Assembly (NCBI RefSeq): GCF_003353175.1 | Contig: NZ_QHKS01000020.1 | Coordinates: 87,960-151,959 of the forward strand | From: Paraburkholderia lacunae | GTDB taxonomy: Bacteria > Pseudomonadota > Gammaproteobacteria > Burkholderiales > Burkholderiaceae | Length of the DNA: 64,000 nt | Reading direction: 5' to 3' | Shown here: positions 51,461 to 59,076 of the stretch, in pieces | Layout: the number at the start of each line of letters is the position of its first letter | How positions within the stretch are numbered: the stretch's first letter is position 1 | Made by a program: the position numbers and the translations under genes | The notes under the pieces: generated by a model | Databases searched by the model: none | Seen by the model: the letters and a program-made list of their open reading frames with translations, nothing else | Told to the model about the DNA's origin: nothing

Positions 51461-52570
51461 TCAGGGAAGGACGACATAGTTGCTGAAACCTCCGTCGCGA
51501 TCCTTCAGGCCGGAGATGGCTTCATTGACGCGTTCGAGCGGGAACCTGCGATGTTCGAGATACGACAGGTCGATTGCGCCAGTGCTCACCATGTCGGCCA
51601 TTTCCTGGCCCTGTGCCGTCGTGAACCAGTTCGATCCGATGATCTGCACCTGTTCATCCATCAGCCACTTCACGTCGATCGGCAGGTCCTCGGCCACGCC
51701 GCCGACATTCACCACCCTGCCGCCGCGTCGAACGCCCTTCATCGAATCGAGCATGGTGGCCGCGGGCGCCTTGGCGCCAAGCGCACTGATCACAAAGTCC
51801 GCGCCTTCACCGCCCGTCAGCGACTTCGCCCATTCGCCCGTCGAGCCTTCGCCGAGCTGCATCACTTCGATGCGATCGGGCGCGAGCGCCTTGACACGTT
51901 TGAGCAGCGCTTCGTCGCGCCCCGTACCGAGAATGCGCGACAGTCCCATGGCGAGGCCGAGCACCGTCGCAGCCACGCCAAGCGTGCCCGTGATGCCGTC
52001 TATGAGGGCGACCTGGCCCGGACCCGCGGCGGCGTTTTTCAGCGCGCCGTACGACGTGCCCATATACCCGAACCGGCCGGCCTGTTCGAAGCTCATGTTA
52101 TCGGGGAGATTGACCATCGCATACTCGGGAGCGGTCATGTATTCGCTGAAGCCGCCATACGGGTAAAGATCGAAGATGCGCTGGCCGTCGCGGCTCGTGC
52201 TGAAGTACCCGTTCAGCGTGTAGTACCGGCATTCACTGCGCCGGCCGGCCCGGCATGCCTTGCACGATCCACAGGAACGCAACGGGCTCACATAGACGCG
52301 ATCGCCCGGCTTGACGTTGAGGACCGCTTCACCGACCTCTTCGACGACCCCGGCGGGGTCCAGGCCGAAGATGGCGGGAAATTTCGGCAGCGGCTGATGC
52401 GGAAACCAGGTCGGCCAGTTATTGATGACGTTCGCCATGTTCGGCACGATTCCGCATGCCTTGACTCGGACGAGAACGTCGGTGGGTCTCGGTTTCGGCA
52501 CCGGGATGGTATCGAGTGTCATCGGGGTGTGGAGAGCATGCAGCCGTGCTGCAACCATCGTTCGTTCCAT
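51461..52570 (-). CDS. MDR-family dehydrogenase lacking catalytic zinc ligands (module B)
   Basis: A 369-residue paralog of 46496-47605, of identical length. Structural-zinc cysteines are in CGSCKACRAGRRSEC and the cofactor loop is GITGTLGVAATVLG. As in its paralog, CGIVPNMAN and FGLDPAGV replace the catalytic zinc motifs. The ATG at 52570 follows AGGAATGT; the longer frame is not supported. Retention of the unusual active site in two copies suggests a real function that differs from alcohol oxidation. Confidence 0.88.
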   Translation of the reverse strand: MERTMVAARLHALHTPMTLDTIPVPKPRPTDVLVRVKACGIVPNMANVINNWPTWFPHQPLPKFPAIFGLDPAGVVEEVGEAVLNVKPGDRVYVSPLRSCGSCKACRAGRRSECRYYTLNGYFSTSRDGQRIFDLYPYGGFSEYMTAPEYAMVNLPDNMSFEQAGRFGYMGTSYGALKNAAAGPGQVALIDGITGTLGVAATVLGLAMGLSRILGTGRDEALLKRVKALAPDRIEVMQLGEGSTGEWAKSLTGGEGADFVISALGAKAPAATMLDSMKGVRRGGRVVNVGGVAEDLPIDVKWLMDEQVQIIGSNWFTTAQGQEMADMVSTGAIDLSYLEHRRFPLERVNEAISGLKDRDGGFSNYVVLP

Positions 52571-52695
52571 ACATTCCTCTTTCTCTGTGAAGACTTCCGC
52601 AGTACCCGCCATTCCGTGCGGAAGTACTACGCATTGCTTTAGAAGCAGTCAGTTCTTTGCAGCCGGTCTGCTTGTCGATCTGGACCGACAGTCGG

Positions 52696-53229
52696 TCAGC
52701 GATAACTCTCCTCGAGTTCGATCGCGAGTGCGCCCATGATGCGCACGCCGGAGTTGTACCAGGCGATGTTCAATGCGAGCTCGACCCGTTGCTGTTCGTT
52801 CAGGAACGGGACAATCCTGTTCCAGGTCTTGTCGCTGACGTCGACCTTCAGCGTCGACTCTTTTGCGACTGCCATCACCGCACGTTCCTCTTCGTTGAAG
52901 AGAGGCGATGTTTCGAAGTCGGGGATCGCCTTCAGTTGCTCGGCACTGATGCCCGCCTTCAGTCCATGCGACTGGTGATGCGCGATTTCGTATTCAGAGC
53001 CGGTGCAGTGTCCCACCGTCAGAATCGCGAGTTCACGCAGCTTCGGGCTGATCGACGACGCGCGGATTGCATTCGCGTAGGACAGGAACCGGTCGAGAAT
53101 CTGCGGCGCGTGCACAAGCGCGCGGAAGATGTTCGCGGTAGGTACTTTGCGTTCGCGTTCGAGCCGGTCGAAGAGGGCGTCGTTGACGCCTGCGAGGTCC
53201 GAACGCTGAAGATATTTGACGCGTGCCAT
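52696..53229 (-). CDS. Carboxymuconolactone decarboxylase-family protein
   Basis: A 177-residue helical protein of the CMD/AhpD superfamily. The core is LSPKLRELAILTVGHCTGSEYEIAHHQSHGLKAGISAEQL-like (SPKLRELAILTVGHCTGSEYEIAHHQ) with one Cys and the following His pair. Because the AhpD CxxC is absent, a decarboxylase or lyase role is more likely than a peroxidase one. The start at 53229 is where homology begins; the long upstream frame is a shadow of the dioxygenase gene. It lies 20 bp after the dioxygenase stop. Confidence 0.87.
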   Translation of the reverse strand: MARVKYLQRSDLAGVNDALFDRLERERKVPTANIFRALVHAPQILDRFLSYANAIRASSISPKLRELAILTVGHCTGSEYEIAHHQSHGLKAGISAEQLKAIPDFETSPLFNEEERAVMAVAKESTLKVDVSDKTWNRIVPFLNEQQRVELALNIAWYNSGVRIMGALAIELEESYR

Positions 53230-53249
53230 AGTGGTTATTCCTTGCTCTA

Positions 53250-54257
53250 TCAGCTTTTTGCAAGCCGGTTCTGAATGTAGGTTTCGAGCGTCGTGGGACG
53301 CGGTTTGTTGGCCGTCTCGATCAGATCGGCTCCTTCGAACCGCGAGGCCTCGAAGTACCAGCGGTGCTCTGCCGGCAGACCCCAGCGCACGCTGGTACTC
53401 AGCGAAGCGGCATCCCAACGGACCGGCTCGATCTCGATGTCGATGGTCTGGTAATGACCGTCGCACAGTTCGACGCGATGACCATCCGGGTCGCGCAGAT
53501 AAACGAACAGCATCCCGCCGGGGCCGTGGCGGCCCGGCCCGCGTTCTACTTCGTGCGCATAGCCGTAGATGCCTGCGAGGTCGCACGCAGTGAAGATGTC
53601 GTGCGATTCGGGCACGATGTACGCGAAGTGATGCATGCACGGTCCGTCGTTCTCGACGATGGCCAGATCCAGGCACGTGCCTTTGCGATACATGAAGGCG
53701 CCGAGCAGCCGCTCGCCGTGCGCGAGATACTCGGAGTTGCGAAAGCCGAGCCTGCTGTAAAACGCGCAGGATTCGTAGGTGTTCGGAGAGAAGATCTGGA
53801 AGTGATCGATCCGCTGCGCGTGTGCGCCCTTGAACAGGTTGCGGTCGAGATAGAGGCGGGGACGCGTTTCCATCTGCGCACACAGTTCGATTTTTGTGCC
53901 GAACGGATCGGACACATGCAAGGTTCTTCCTTGATGCGCGACTTCGACCCATTCGGCGGGAAGCCCTTCTTCCTTGAAGAACTGCCAGGCCAGGTCCAGG
54001 TCTTCTTCGAGGAAAACCCGAAAGCCGATCCGCTTGCAGATGGGTGCATTCCTGTCGGCCTGCACGAGAACCAGGCTATGGTGGCACGCTTCGGACAGAC
54101 CGCGCAGATAGCACGTGTCAGCGGTTTGTTCCGTCACGACCAGGCCGACGATGTCGACATAGAACTCCCGGCTTTTCGCCAGGTCGGCGACGTTCAGTAC
54201 GATGTGGCTGGCGCGCGTGATATTGAAGGGCGGCCGGTGATTGACAGCAGGCAGCAT
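53250..54257 (-). CDS. Extradiol catechol dioxygenase, homoprotocatechuate 2,3-dioxygenase type
   Basis: A 335-residue two-domain VOC dioxygenase. The metal triad of this class is visible: His in QRIDHFQIF, His in CMHHFAYIV and Glu in DPDGHRVELCDG. The catalytic second-sphere His and Tyr lie in the same C-terminal domain. It resembles 3,4-dihydroxyphenylacetate 2,3-dioxygenases and other iron or manganese ring-cleavers of hydroxylated aromatic acids. It sits between the enolase paralog and the CMD protein. Confidence 0.9.
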   Translation of the reverse strand: MLPAVNHRPPFNITRASHIVLNVADLAKSREFYVDIVGLVVTEQTADTCYLRGLSEACHHSLVLVQADRNAPICKRIGFRVFLEEDLDLAWQFFKEEGLPAEWVEVAHQGRTLHVSDPFGTKIELCAQMETRPRLYLDRNLFKGAHAQRIDHFQIFSPNTYESCAFYSRLGFRNSEYLAHGERLLGAFMYRKGTCLDLAIVENDGPCMHHFAYIVPESHDIFTACDLAGIYGYAHEVERGPGRHGPGGMLFVYLRDPDGHRVELCDGHYQTIDIEIEPVRWDAASLSTSVRWGLPAEHRWYFEASRFEGADLIETANKPRPTTLETYIQNRLAKS

Positions 54258-54306
54258 GATGACCTCTTGATTGTTGATGGCGAGCTTTCGGCGACGGTAT
54301 GACGAT

Positions 54307-55602
54307 TCAGATCGGGCGGTCGATGAAAGGCAGCGCGGACCATCCGCTGAATTGCGCCTGCCGTCCTAGCGCTTCCTCGATTCGCAATACCTCGTTCCAC
54401 TTGGCCATGCGTTCCGAACGCGAGAACGAACCGACCTTGAGCTGACCCGCGTCCCAGCCGACCGACAAATGCGCGATGGTCACGTCTTCGGTCTCGCCGG
54501 ATCGCGCCGACACGATCGTGCCGAATCCGGCCGCCTTGCCTGCCTGCAGCGCCTCGTAGGCTTCGGTCACGGTGCCCGCCTGATTCGGCTTGATGAGCAC
54601 GGCATTCAGCGTGCCGTCCATCGCGGCTGTTCTGACACGGGCCGCGTTGGTGACAAGAAAGTCGTCGCCGATGATCTGGCAACGCGAGCCGTACGAGTGC
54701 GTAAAGAGCCTGAAGCCTTCCACGTCGTCTTCGGCAAGCGGATCTTCGATCGACAGAATCGGGTAGGTGTCCAGCCAGCGCCCCAGCATGTCGATCATCT
54801 GCGCGGTGTCGAGCGTCCTGCCGTCGAGCGCGAGCGTGTAGTGTCCGTTGCGGCCGAATTCGGATGCGGCGATGTCGAGCGAGATGCCGACCTGCTTGCC
54901 GGGTTGCAGACCGGTGTCGGCAATGGCGCGCACCAGCGTGTCGAGGGCGTCTTCGTTGCAATCGAAGGCTGGCCAGTAGCCGCCTTCGTCCGCCACGCCC
55001 TGAAGCTTACCCGCCTGCTTCATCAGTAAGCCGGCGGCGCGGTACACCTCCGCTGTCCACTCCAGCGCCTCGGTGAAGCTGCGCGCGGCGGGGCACATGA
55101 TCATGAAGTCCTGCACGTCGACGCGGCGCGCCGCGTGTGCTCCGCCTCCGAATATCTGGATCTCCGGCAGCGGCAGGCGCACCGCACGGTCTCCGGCGAG
55201 ATAGCGCCATAACGGCTGCCTGCTTGCGGCAGCCGCGGCGTGCAGGACCGCCATCGAAGTCGCGACGATTGCATTGCCGCCCAGGCGGCTGCGATTGGGC
55301 GTCCCATCCAGGGCGACCAGACAGGCGTCGATAGCAGCCTGATCGCAGGCCTCGGCGCCTTCGAGCGCACTCGCAATTTCACCGTTTACTTTCGATAGCG
55401 CGTTGGACACGTCAAGGCCGCCGAAGGCGGCGCCGCCGTCGCGCAAGTCCAGCGCTTCTCCGCTGCCGGTCGAAGCGCCCGCGGGCGCAATCGCGCGGCC
55501 GCTCATGCCGCTGTGCAGCGTGACCTCGACTTCCACCGTCGGACGGCCGCGCGAGTCCCAGACGCGTCGGCCGCGTACATGGGCGATCGTTGATTCTGTC
55601 AT
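54307..55602 (-). CDS. Enolase paralog with altered active site
   Basis: A 431-residue enolase-superfamily protein. The overall fold and many residues are those of true enolase: AGASTGSGEALDLRDG, ADEGGYWP, SLDIAASEF, IEDPLAEDD, GDDFLVTN, the base Lys in VLIKPNQAGTVTEA and LKVGSFSRSERMAKWNE. But GGEHA is GGAHA, QEFMI is QDFMI, and the invariant SHRSGETED is SARSGETED, losing a His that is present in all glycolytic enolases. The gene is in a catabolic row, not next to pyrG. I infer a dehydratase for a different phospho- or carboxy-substrate. Confidence 0.88.
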   Translation of the reverse strand: MTESTIAHVRGRRVWDSRGRPTVEVEVTLHSGMSGRAIAPAGASTGSGEALDLRDGGAAFGGLDVSNALSKVNGEIASALEGAEACDQAAIDACLVALDGTPNRSRLGGNAIVATSMAVLHAAAAASRQPLWRYLAGDRAVRLPLPEIQIFGGGAHAARRVDVQDFMIMCPAARSFTEALEWTAEVYRAAGLLMKQAGKLQGVADEGGYWPAFDCNEDALDTLVRAIADTGLQPGKQVGISLDIAASEFGRNGHYTLALDGRTLDTAQMIDMLGRWLDTYPILSIEDPLAEDDVEGFRLFTHSYGSRCQIIGDDFLVTNAARVRTAAMDGTLNAVLIKPNQAGTVTEAYEALQAGKAAGFGTIVSARSGETEDVTIAHLSVGWDAGQLKVGSFSRSERMAKWNEVLRIEEALGRQAQFSGWSALPFIDRPI

Positions 55603-55676
55603 AAGGATTGTCTACCTCGTTAATGTGGCTGATTTGCGCGGTTGCAGCGCGGAGCGTTTGGATAATCGAGCCGCGG

Positions 55677-56273
55677 TCATTCGCCTCTGCGCGCTCCGAT
55701 AAGGACGAAGGCCAGCGTCGCGGGCCGGTCGCTTTTGTTTCGCCACGCATGACGGGTTCCGTTCTGCACGACGACTTCATGCTTGCGCAGCAGCTCCGCG
55801 CGTCCCTCGTCAAGCTCGAGCCAGATTTCGCCGTCGAGAACGATGCCGTAATCGACGGTCGGGGTCGCGTGCATGCCGTCCTCCTCGAAAAGCTCCGCAA
55901 GCCCCGGGCTGATCGCGAGGTTTTCAGCGGCCGCGGCCTGTGGGTCGAAGCCCGGTGCAAAAAACACGCTATCCGGTGGAAACGTCACGATGAGAAAGCG
56001 CGTGCCCGACGCCGCGGGGACGAAGCTGGCGACAGCCGGGGTCGGGTCCGTGCCGTCAAAAGGAATGGCTTGCGCCGGTTCCGTTGCCCAGACAAGACGA
56101 GACACCAAGCCGGGGATATGCCGGTACGAGTCGGAGCGGGGTGGCGGCGAATCGAGTGCAACTGTCGATGCGCCGCTTGCGTCGTGACCGGTGACGACGC
56201 GGCGAAGTGCTAGCGGCACGTCGCCCGTGCTCGGGGTATCGGACTGGAGAGGAGCGGCATTGGCGTCTTTCAC
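55677..56273 (-). CDS. Cupin-domain protein (module B)
   Basis: A 198-residue paralog of 47696-48235. The shared parts are LRRVVTGHD, FLIVTFPPDSVFFAPGFDPQAAAAE and the cupin core TVDYGIVLDGEIWLELDEGRAELLRKHEVVVQNGTRHAWRNKS. The GTG at 56273 is chosen because GGAGA stands six bases before it and because the in-frame ATG at 56303 would lie on the operator. It is the first gene of the module B row, 74 bp before the enolase paralog. Confidence 0.85.
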   Translation of the reverse strand: MKDANAAPLQSDTPSTGDVPLALRRVVTGHDASGASTVALDSPPPRSDSYRHIPGLVSRLVWATEPAQAIPFDGTDPTPAVASFVPAASGTRFLIVTFPPDSVFFAPGFDPQAAAAENLAISPGLAELFEEDGMHATPTVDYGIVLDGEIWLELDEGRAELLRKHEVVVQNGTRHAWRNKSDRPATLAFVLIGARRGE

Positions 56274-56289
56274 GATGTCTCCTGTTTTT

Positions 56290-56301
56290 GCTAACGTTCG
56301 C
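56290..56301. promoter_or_regulatory. GCTAACGTTCGC operator at the module B promoter
   Basis: One base off the perfect palindrome GCTAACGTTAGC. It lies 17 bp upstream of the cupin GTG, where a bound repressor would block the promoter or early elongation. Confidence 0.6.
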
Positions 56302-56412
56302 ATAAATTGTGGCAAACGCTGCGGTGCGTTGTCAATAGCCGATTTAGGGGAAGATTTTCTTGAGAATGGCTCAGTACGGTGCGAACGGAAAGGCTTCCGT
56401 CTGCACGAAAAA

Positions 56413-56424
56413 AGCAAACGTTAG
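56413..56424. promoter_or_regulatory. GCAAACGTTAGC operator, second site
   Basis: Also one base off the palindrome, 123 bp (centre to centre) from the site at 56290. The pair flanks the expected promoter and could allow looping, as with LacI-type regulators. Confidence 0.55.
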
Positions 56425-56602
56425 CAAACGCGCAAGCCCCGTTTTCCGCTGCGGTCGCATATGAGTCAACACCTGTCGCCAGGCCGGGTTTGAAAGGCGA
56501 AATGACCCAATGAGTTCCGCGAGCCTGAGCGCGCGAGCGCGCATCAGACGCGATTCATTTTTCGCGTGCTCGACGGACGCGACGATGCCTCCCTGCTACA
56601 TC
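56425..56602. other. Intergenic between kinase stop and module B promoter
   Basis: About 180 bp with no supported gene. It carries a run of GCGCGAGCGCGC near 56530. Confidence 0.3.
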
Positions 56603-57628
56603 TCAAGACGGTCGGGACTCGATCTCTTCCAGCCATGCCTGCGCCACCTGATAGAGATATTCGACCGGCCGCAGCAGCAGCCGAGTGGCGGCCGCGCGGA
56701 TGTGATCGCGTTGCGCGTCATCGGTCAGATACTCGACCGGCGACTTGCCGTCGACGCGCGCGAGGAGCAACGCAGGCAACAACTCAGCCGTGCGCGCTTC
56801 GAGCGCCGCGCGCAGTTCCCAGTCCGCTTCGTCGAAATAGGCTTCAGTGAGTGCCTTGAACGAAGCGATCAGCGCTTCCCGCCGATCCGGACGAACCAGG
56901 CACTTGAGCAGCAGATGGTTCAGGCAAAACGCGAGATCGAAGGCCGGGTCGCCAAACCACGCGCATTCGGCGTCGAGCAATACCGGTCCCTTGGGACCCA
57001 CAAGAATGTTCTTCGGGCTCACGTCGCCGTGCACGAGCGCTGTGCGTATGCTCGCCGTGCGCTTGGCCAGATAGCGCAGCCTCGATTCGAGTTCCGGATG
57101 ATGCTTCGATGTGGCGATCAGGTAAGGATCGAGACGCAGCGCCCGAAAATTTTCGAGCGTGTCGAACCTGTCGCGCAACTCGATATCGTCGGCGCTGACC
57201 GCGTGCAGATGCCCGACCAGCCGTCCGACGGCGCGGGCCGTGTCGGGATCGACTTCGCCGTCCAGCAGTTGCTGCTTCCACACGGGATGTGCCGACGGCT
57301 CAAGAAACGACATGGCAAACACGCCGAGCCCGGCGTCGTGCGCGAGAGGAGTCGGCACGTTGTCGGGGCAGTGACGTGCAGCGAATTGCATCCAGGCCCA
57401 TTCATCGGCGTTGCGCGACACGGGGGCTTGCCAGCTTGCCGACACCTTAAGCGTGGAGAGCGCGCGCTTCACGCACAGCGATCCCGTGGCTAGATCGACA
57501 CGCCATATGTCGGACGAGACTCCGCCAGTGAGCGGGTGCCAGGTGGCTGCTTCATCCTTGCGCGCGAGCCCGTGTTCAACGAGAAACGCATCGAGCTGCG
57601 GGTCGGGGCTATTGGGTTGCATCATCAC
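56603..57628 (-). CDS. Aminoglycoside/choline phosphotransferase-like kinase
   Basis: A 341-residue small-molecule kinase with a protein-kinase-like fold. The catalytic loop is VHGDVSPKNILVG (Asp base and Asn) and the metal segment is VLLDAECAWFGDPAFDLAF. An N-terminal nucleotide loop (LTGGVSSDIWRVDLATG) precedes. The substrate is unknown; in this setting a hydroxylated carbon compound is more likely than a drug. The gene follows the D-2-hydroxyacid dehydrogenase by 30 bp, so the two form an operon under the GCTAACGTTAGC-type operator. Starts at GTG 57628 or the ATGs just after it. Confidence 0.85.
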   Translation of the reverse strand: MMMQPNSPDPQLDAFLVEHGLARKDEAATWHPLTGGVSSDIWRVDLATGSLCVKRALSTLKVSASWQAPVSRNADEWAWMQFAARHCPDNVPTPLAHDAGLGVFAMSFLEPSAHPVWKQQLLDGEVDPDTARAVGRLVGHLHAVSADDIELRDRFDTLENFRALRLDPYLIATSKHHPELESRLRYLAKRTASIRTALVHGDVSPKNILVGPKGPVLLDAECAWFGDPAFDLAFCLNHLLLKCLVRPDRREALIASFKALTEAYFDEADWELRAALEARTAELLPALLLARVDGKSPVEYLTDDAQRDHIRAAATRLLLRPVEYLYQVAQAWLEEIESRPS

Positions 57629-57658
57629 GAGTTCGCTGAAGTGAAACGGTTGAAGCGG

Positions 57659-58621
57659 TCAGGCCGCCGGCAGATTGCATGGATTGCGTGGCGCCTCGCC
57701 GCGCAGTACCCGCACGACTTCTTCGGCGGCCCGTCTGCGAAGCTCCAGCAAGGAAGCGTCTGACGAAAACGCCACGTGGGGCGTCAACATGGCGCCGCGC
57801 AGGCGCAGAAGTTCGCCCGGAACGAGCGGCTCGGATTCGAGCACGTCGAGCGCAGCCGCGGACAGTTGTCCGCTTTGCAGCGCTTCGATAACGGCATCGG
57901 TATCGACGATGCCGCCACGGCTCACGTTGATCAACAGGCTGCCGCGGCGCATCCTCGCAATTCTCTCGCGATCGATAAGGTGGCGCGTCCCGTCGGTAAG
58001 CGGCGCATGCACGATCACGATGTCGCTGCCGGCCAGAAGTTCGTCGAGGTCCACGGCTTCCACGCCCGCCACTGGCTCGCGCAGGAAAGGATCATGCGTG
58101 AGGAGCCGGCAGCCGAATGCGCCGAGCTTGCGCGCCGTGGCGCGTGCTATGCGGCCGAAGCCGACCAGTCCGCAAGTGAGCGCGCCCAAACGGCGAAGGC
58201 GGGCATCGGCGGGAGACCAGCGGCCGGCGTGCACGTCGCGATCGAAAAACACCAGCCCGCGCGTCCAGGCAAGCGCGAACCCGACAGCATGATCGGAGAC
58301 TTCCTCGACGCAATAGTCCGGCACATTCGTGACGAGGACGCCGCGGGCGGTGGCTGTATCCACGGCAATGTTGTCGAGCCCTACGCCGAGCCTCGCAACG
58401 ATCTTCAGCCGCGAAGAAGCCGCGACGGCTTCCGCCGACACCGGTGCCCAGCACGTAAGGATCGCCGAAGGAAGATGCTCGCGGACCATGGCTTCAATGC
58501 CGGACGCGGGCAAAGGAGCGGCCGGTCCGCTTACCAGCCGCATGCCGGCGGATTCGACGATCTCACGCTCGACGCTGTCGTCGGGCCACGCATAGTCGGT
58601 GAGGAAAACTGTATCGATCAT
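57659..58621 (-). CDS. D-2-hydroxyacid dehydrogenase family (CtBP/SerA-like)
   Basis: A 320-residue NAD-dependent dehydrogenase. The substrate domain flanks a Rossmann domain with GLVGFGRIARATARKL. The catalytic Arg, Glu and His are in NVSRGGIVDTDAVIEAL, LDVLESEPLVPGELLRL and TPHVAFSSDASL. Members reduce or oxidise 2-keto/2-hydroxy acids, including phosphoglycerate. The ATG at 58621 is where homology begins. It is probably co-transcribed with the kinase at 56603, which hints at a phosphorylated hydroxyacid route. Confidence 0.92.
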   Translation of the reverse strand: MIDTVFLTDYAWPDDSVEREIVESAGMRLVSGPAAPLPASGIEAMVREHLPSAILTCWAPVSAEAVAASSRLKIVARLGVGLDNIAVDTATARGVLVTNVPDYCVEEVSDHAVGFALAWTRGLVFFDRDVHAGRWSPADARLRRLGALTCGLVGFGRIARATARKLGAFGCRLLTHDPFLREPVAGVEAVDLDELLAGSDIVIVHAPLTDGTRHLIDRERIARMRRGSLLINVSRGGIVDTDAVIEALQSGQLSAAALDVLESEPLVPGELLRLRGAMLTPHVAFSSDASLLELRRRAAEEVVRVLRGEAPRNPCNLPAA

Positions 58622-58691
58622 GGAATTGCGCCTGGTGGTGAATGGAATGACTGCGTGGTTAGCGTTGCTCCGCGAACCGTGCCCTATTGCA

Positions 58692-58701
58692 CTAACGTTA
58701 G
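58692..58701. promoter_or_regulatory. CTAACGTTAG operator upstream of the dehydrogenase
   Basis: A perfect 10-bp palindrome core, 71 bp before the start at 58621. It is preceded by A rather than G, otherwise the same as the site at 58845. Confidence 0.6.
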
Positions 58702-58844
58702 CATAGCAATTGAACAGTGCCAAGCCGGTGATTCGCCTGGGTGGCTTTGGGGAGGGCACTCGGATTCGGTAAAAACCCTTGATTCATGCGGTCAAATACC
58801 AGATTGACATGACCAGAAGTGCAAACTAGACTCAATCCGTCAAT

Positions 58845-58856
58845 GCTAACGTTAGC
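58845..58856. promoter_or_regulatory. Perfect GCTAACGTTAGC operator upstream of porin 2
   Basis: A perfect 12-bp palindrome with a central CG, as in LacI/GalR-type operators. It lies about 220 bp before the porin start and about 150 bp from the site at 58692, in the divergent intergenic region. Confidence 0.65.
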
Positions 58857-59076
58857 GCCATATCGGCACAAATCGCAAGCGACTCGAATGGCTCGGTGGC
58901 CTCTCAGTGGCCGGGCAGAGATCGCGTGGTACGACAAAGAGGCAAGGAGGCGGCGTGCGCGCCATAAAAAGACCTGTTCGAAATCAGGCGACGCCTTGCA
59001 TGGCGTTCGGTGCCACTCCTTGAAAACGCAGCAACCGCAGAAAAACCTAAATATCACGACTGGCAGGAGACAACGA

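Noticed and set aside
56603..57628. Reading this APH-like kinase as an aminoglycoside resistance enzyme
   Set aside because: It is co-encoded with a hydroxyacid dehydrogenase under a catabolic operator, which does not fit resistance.
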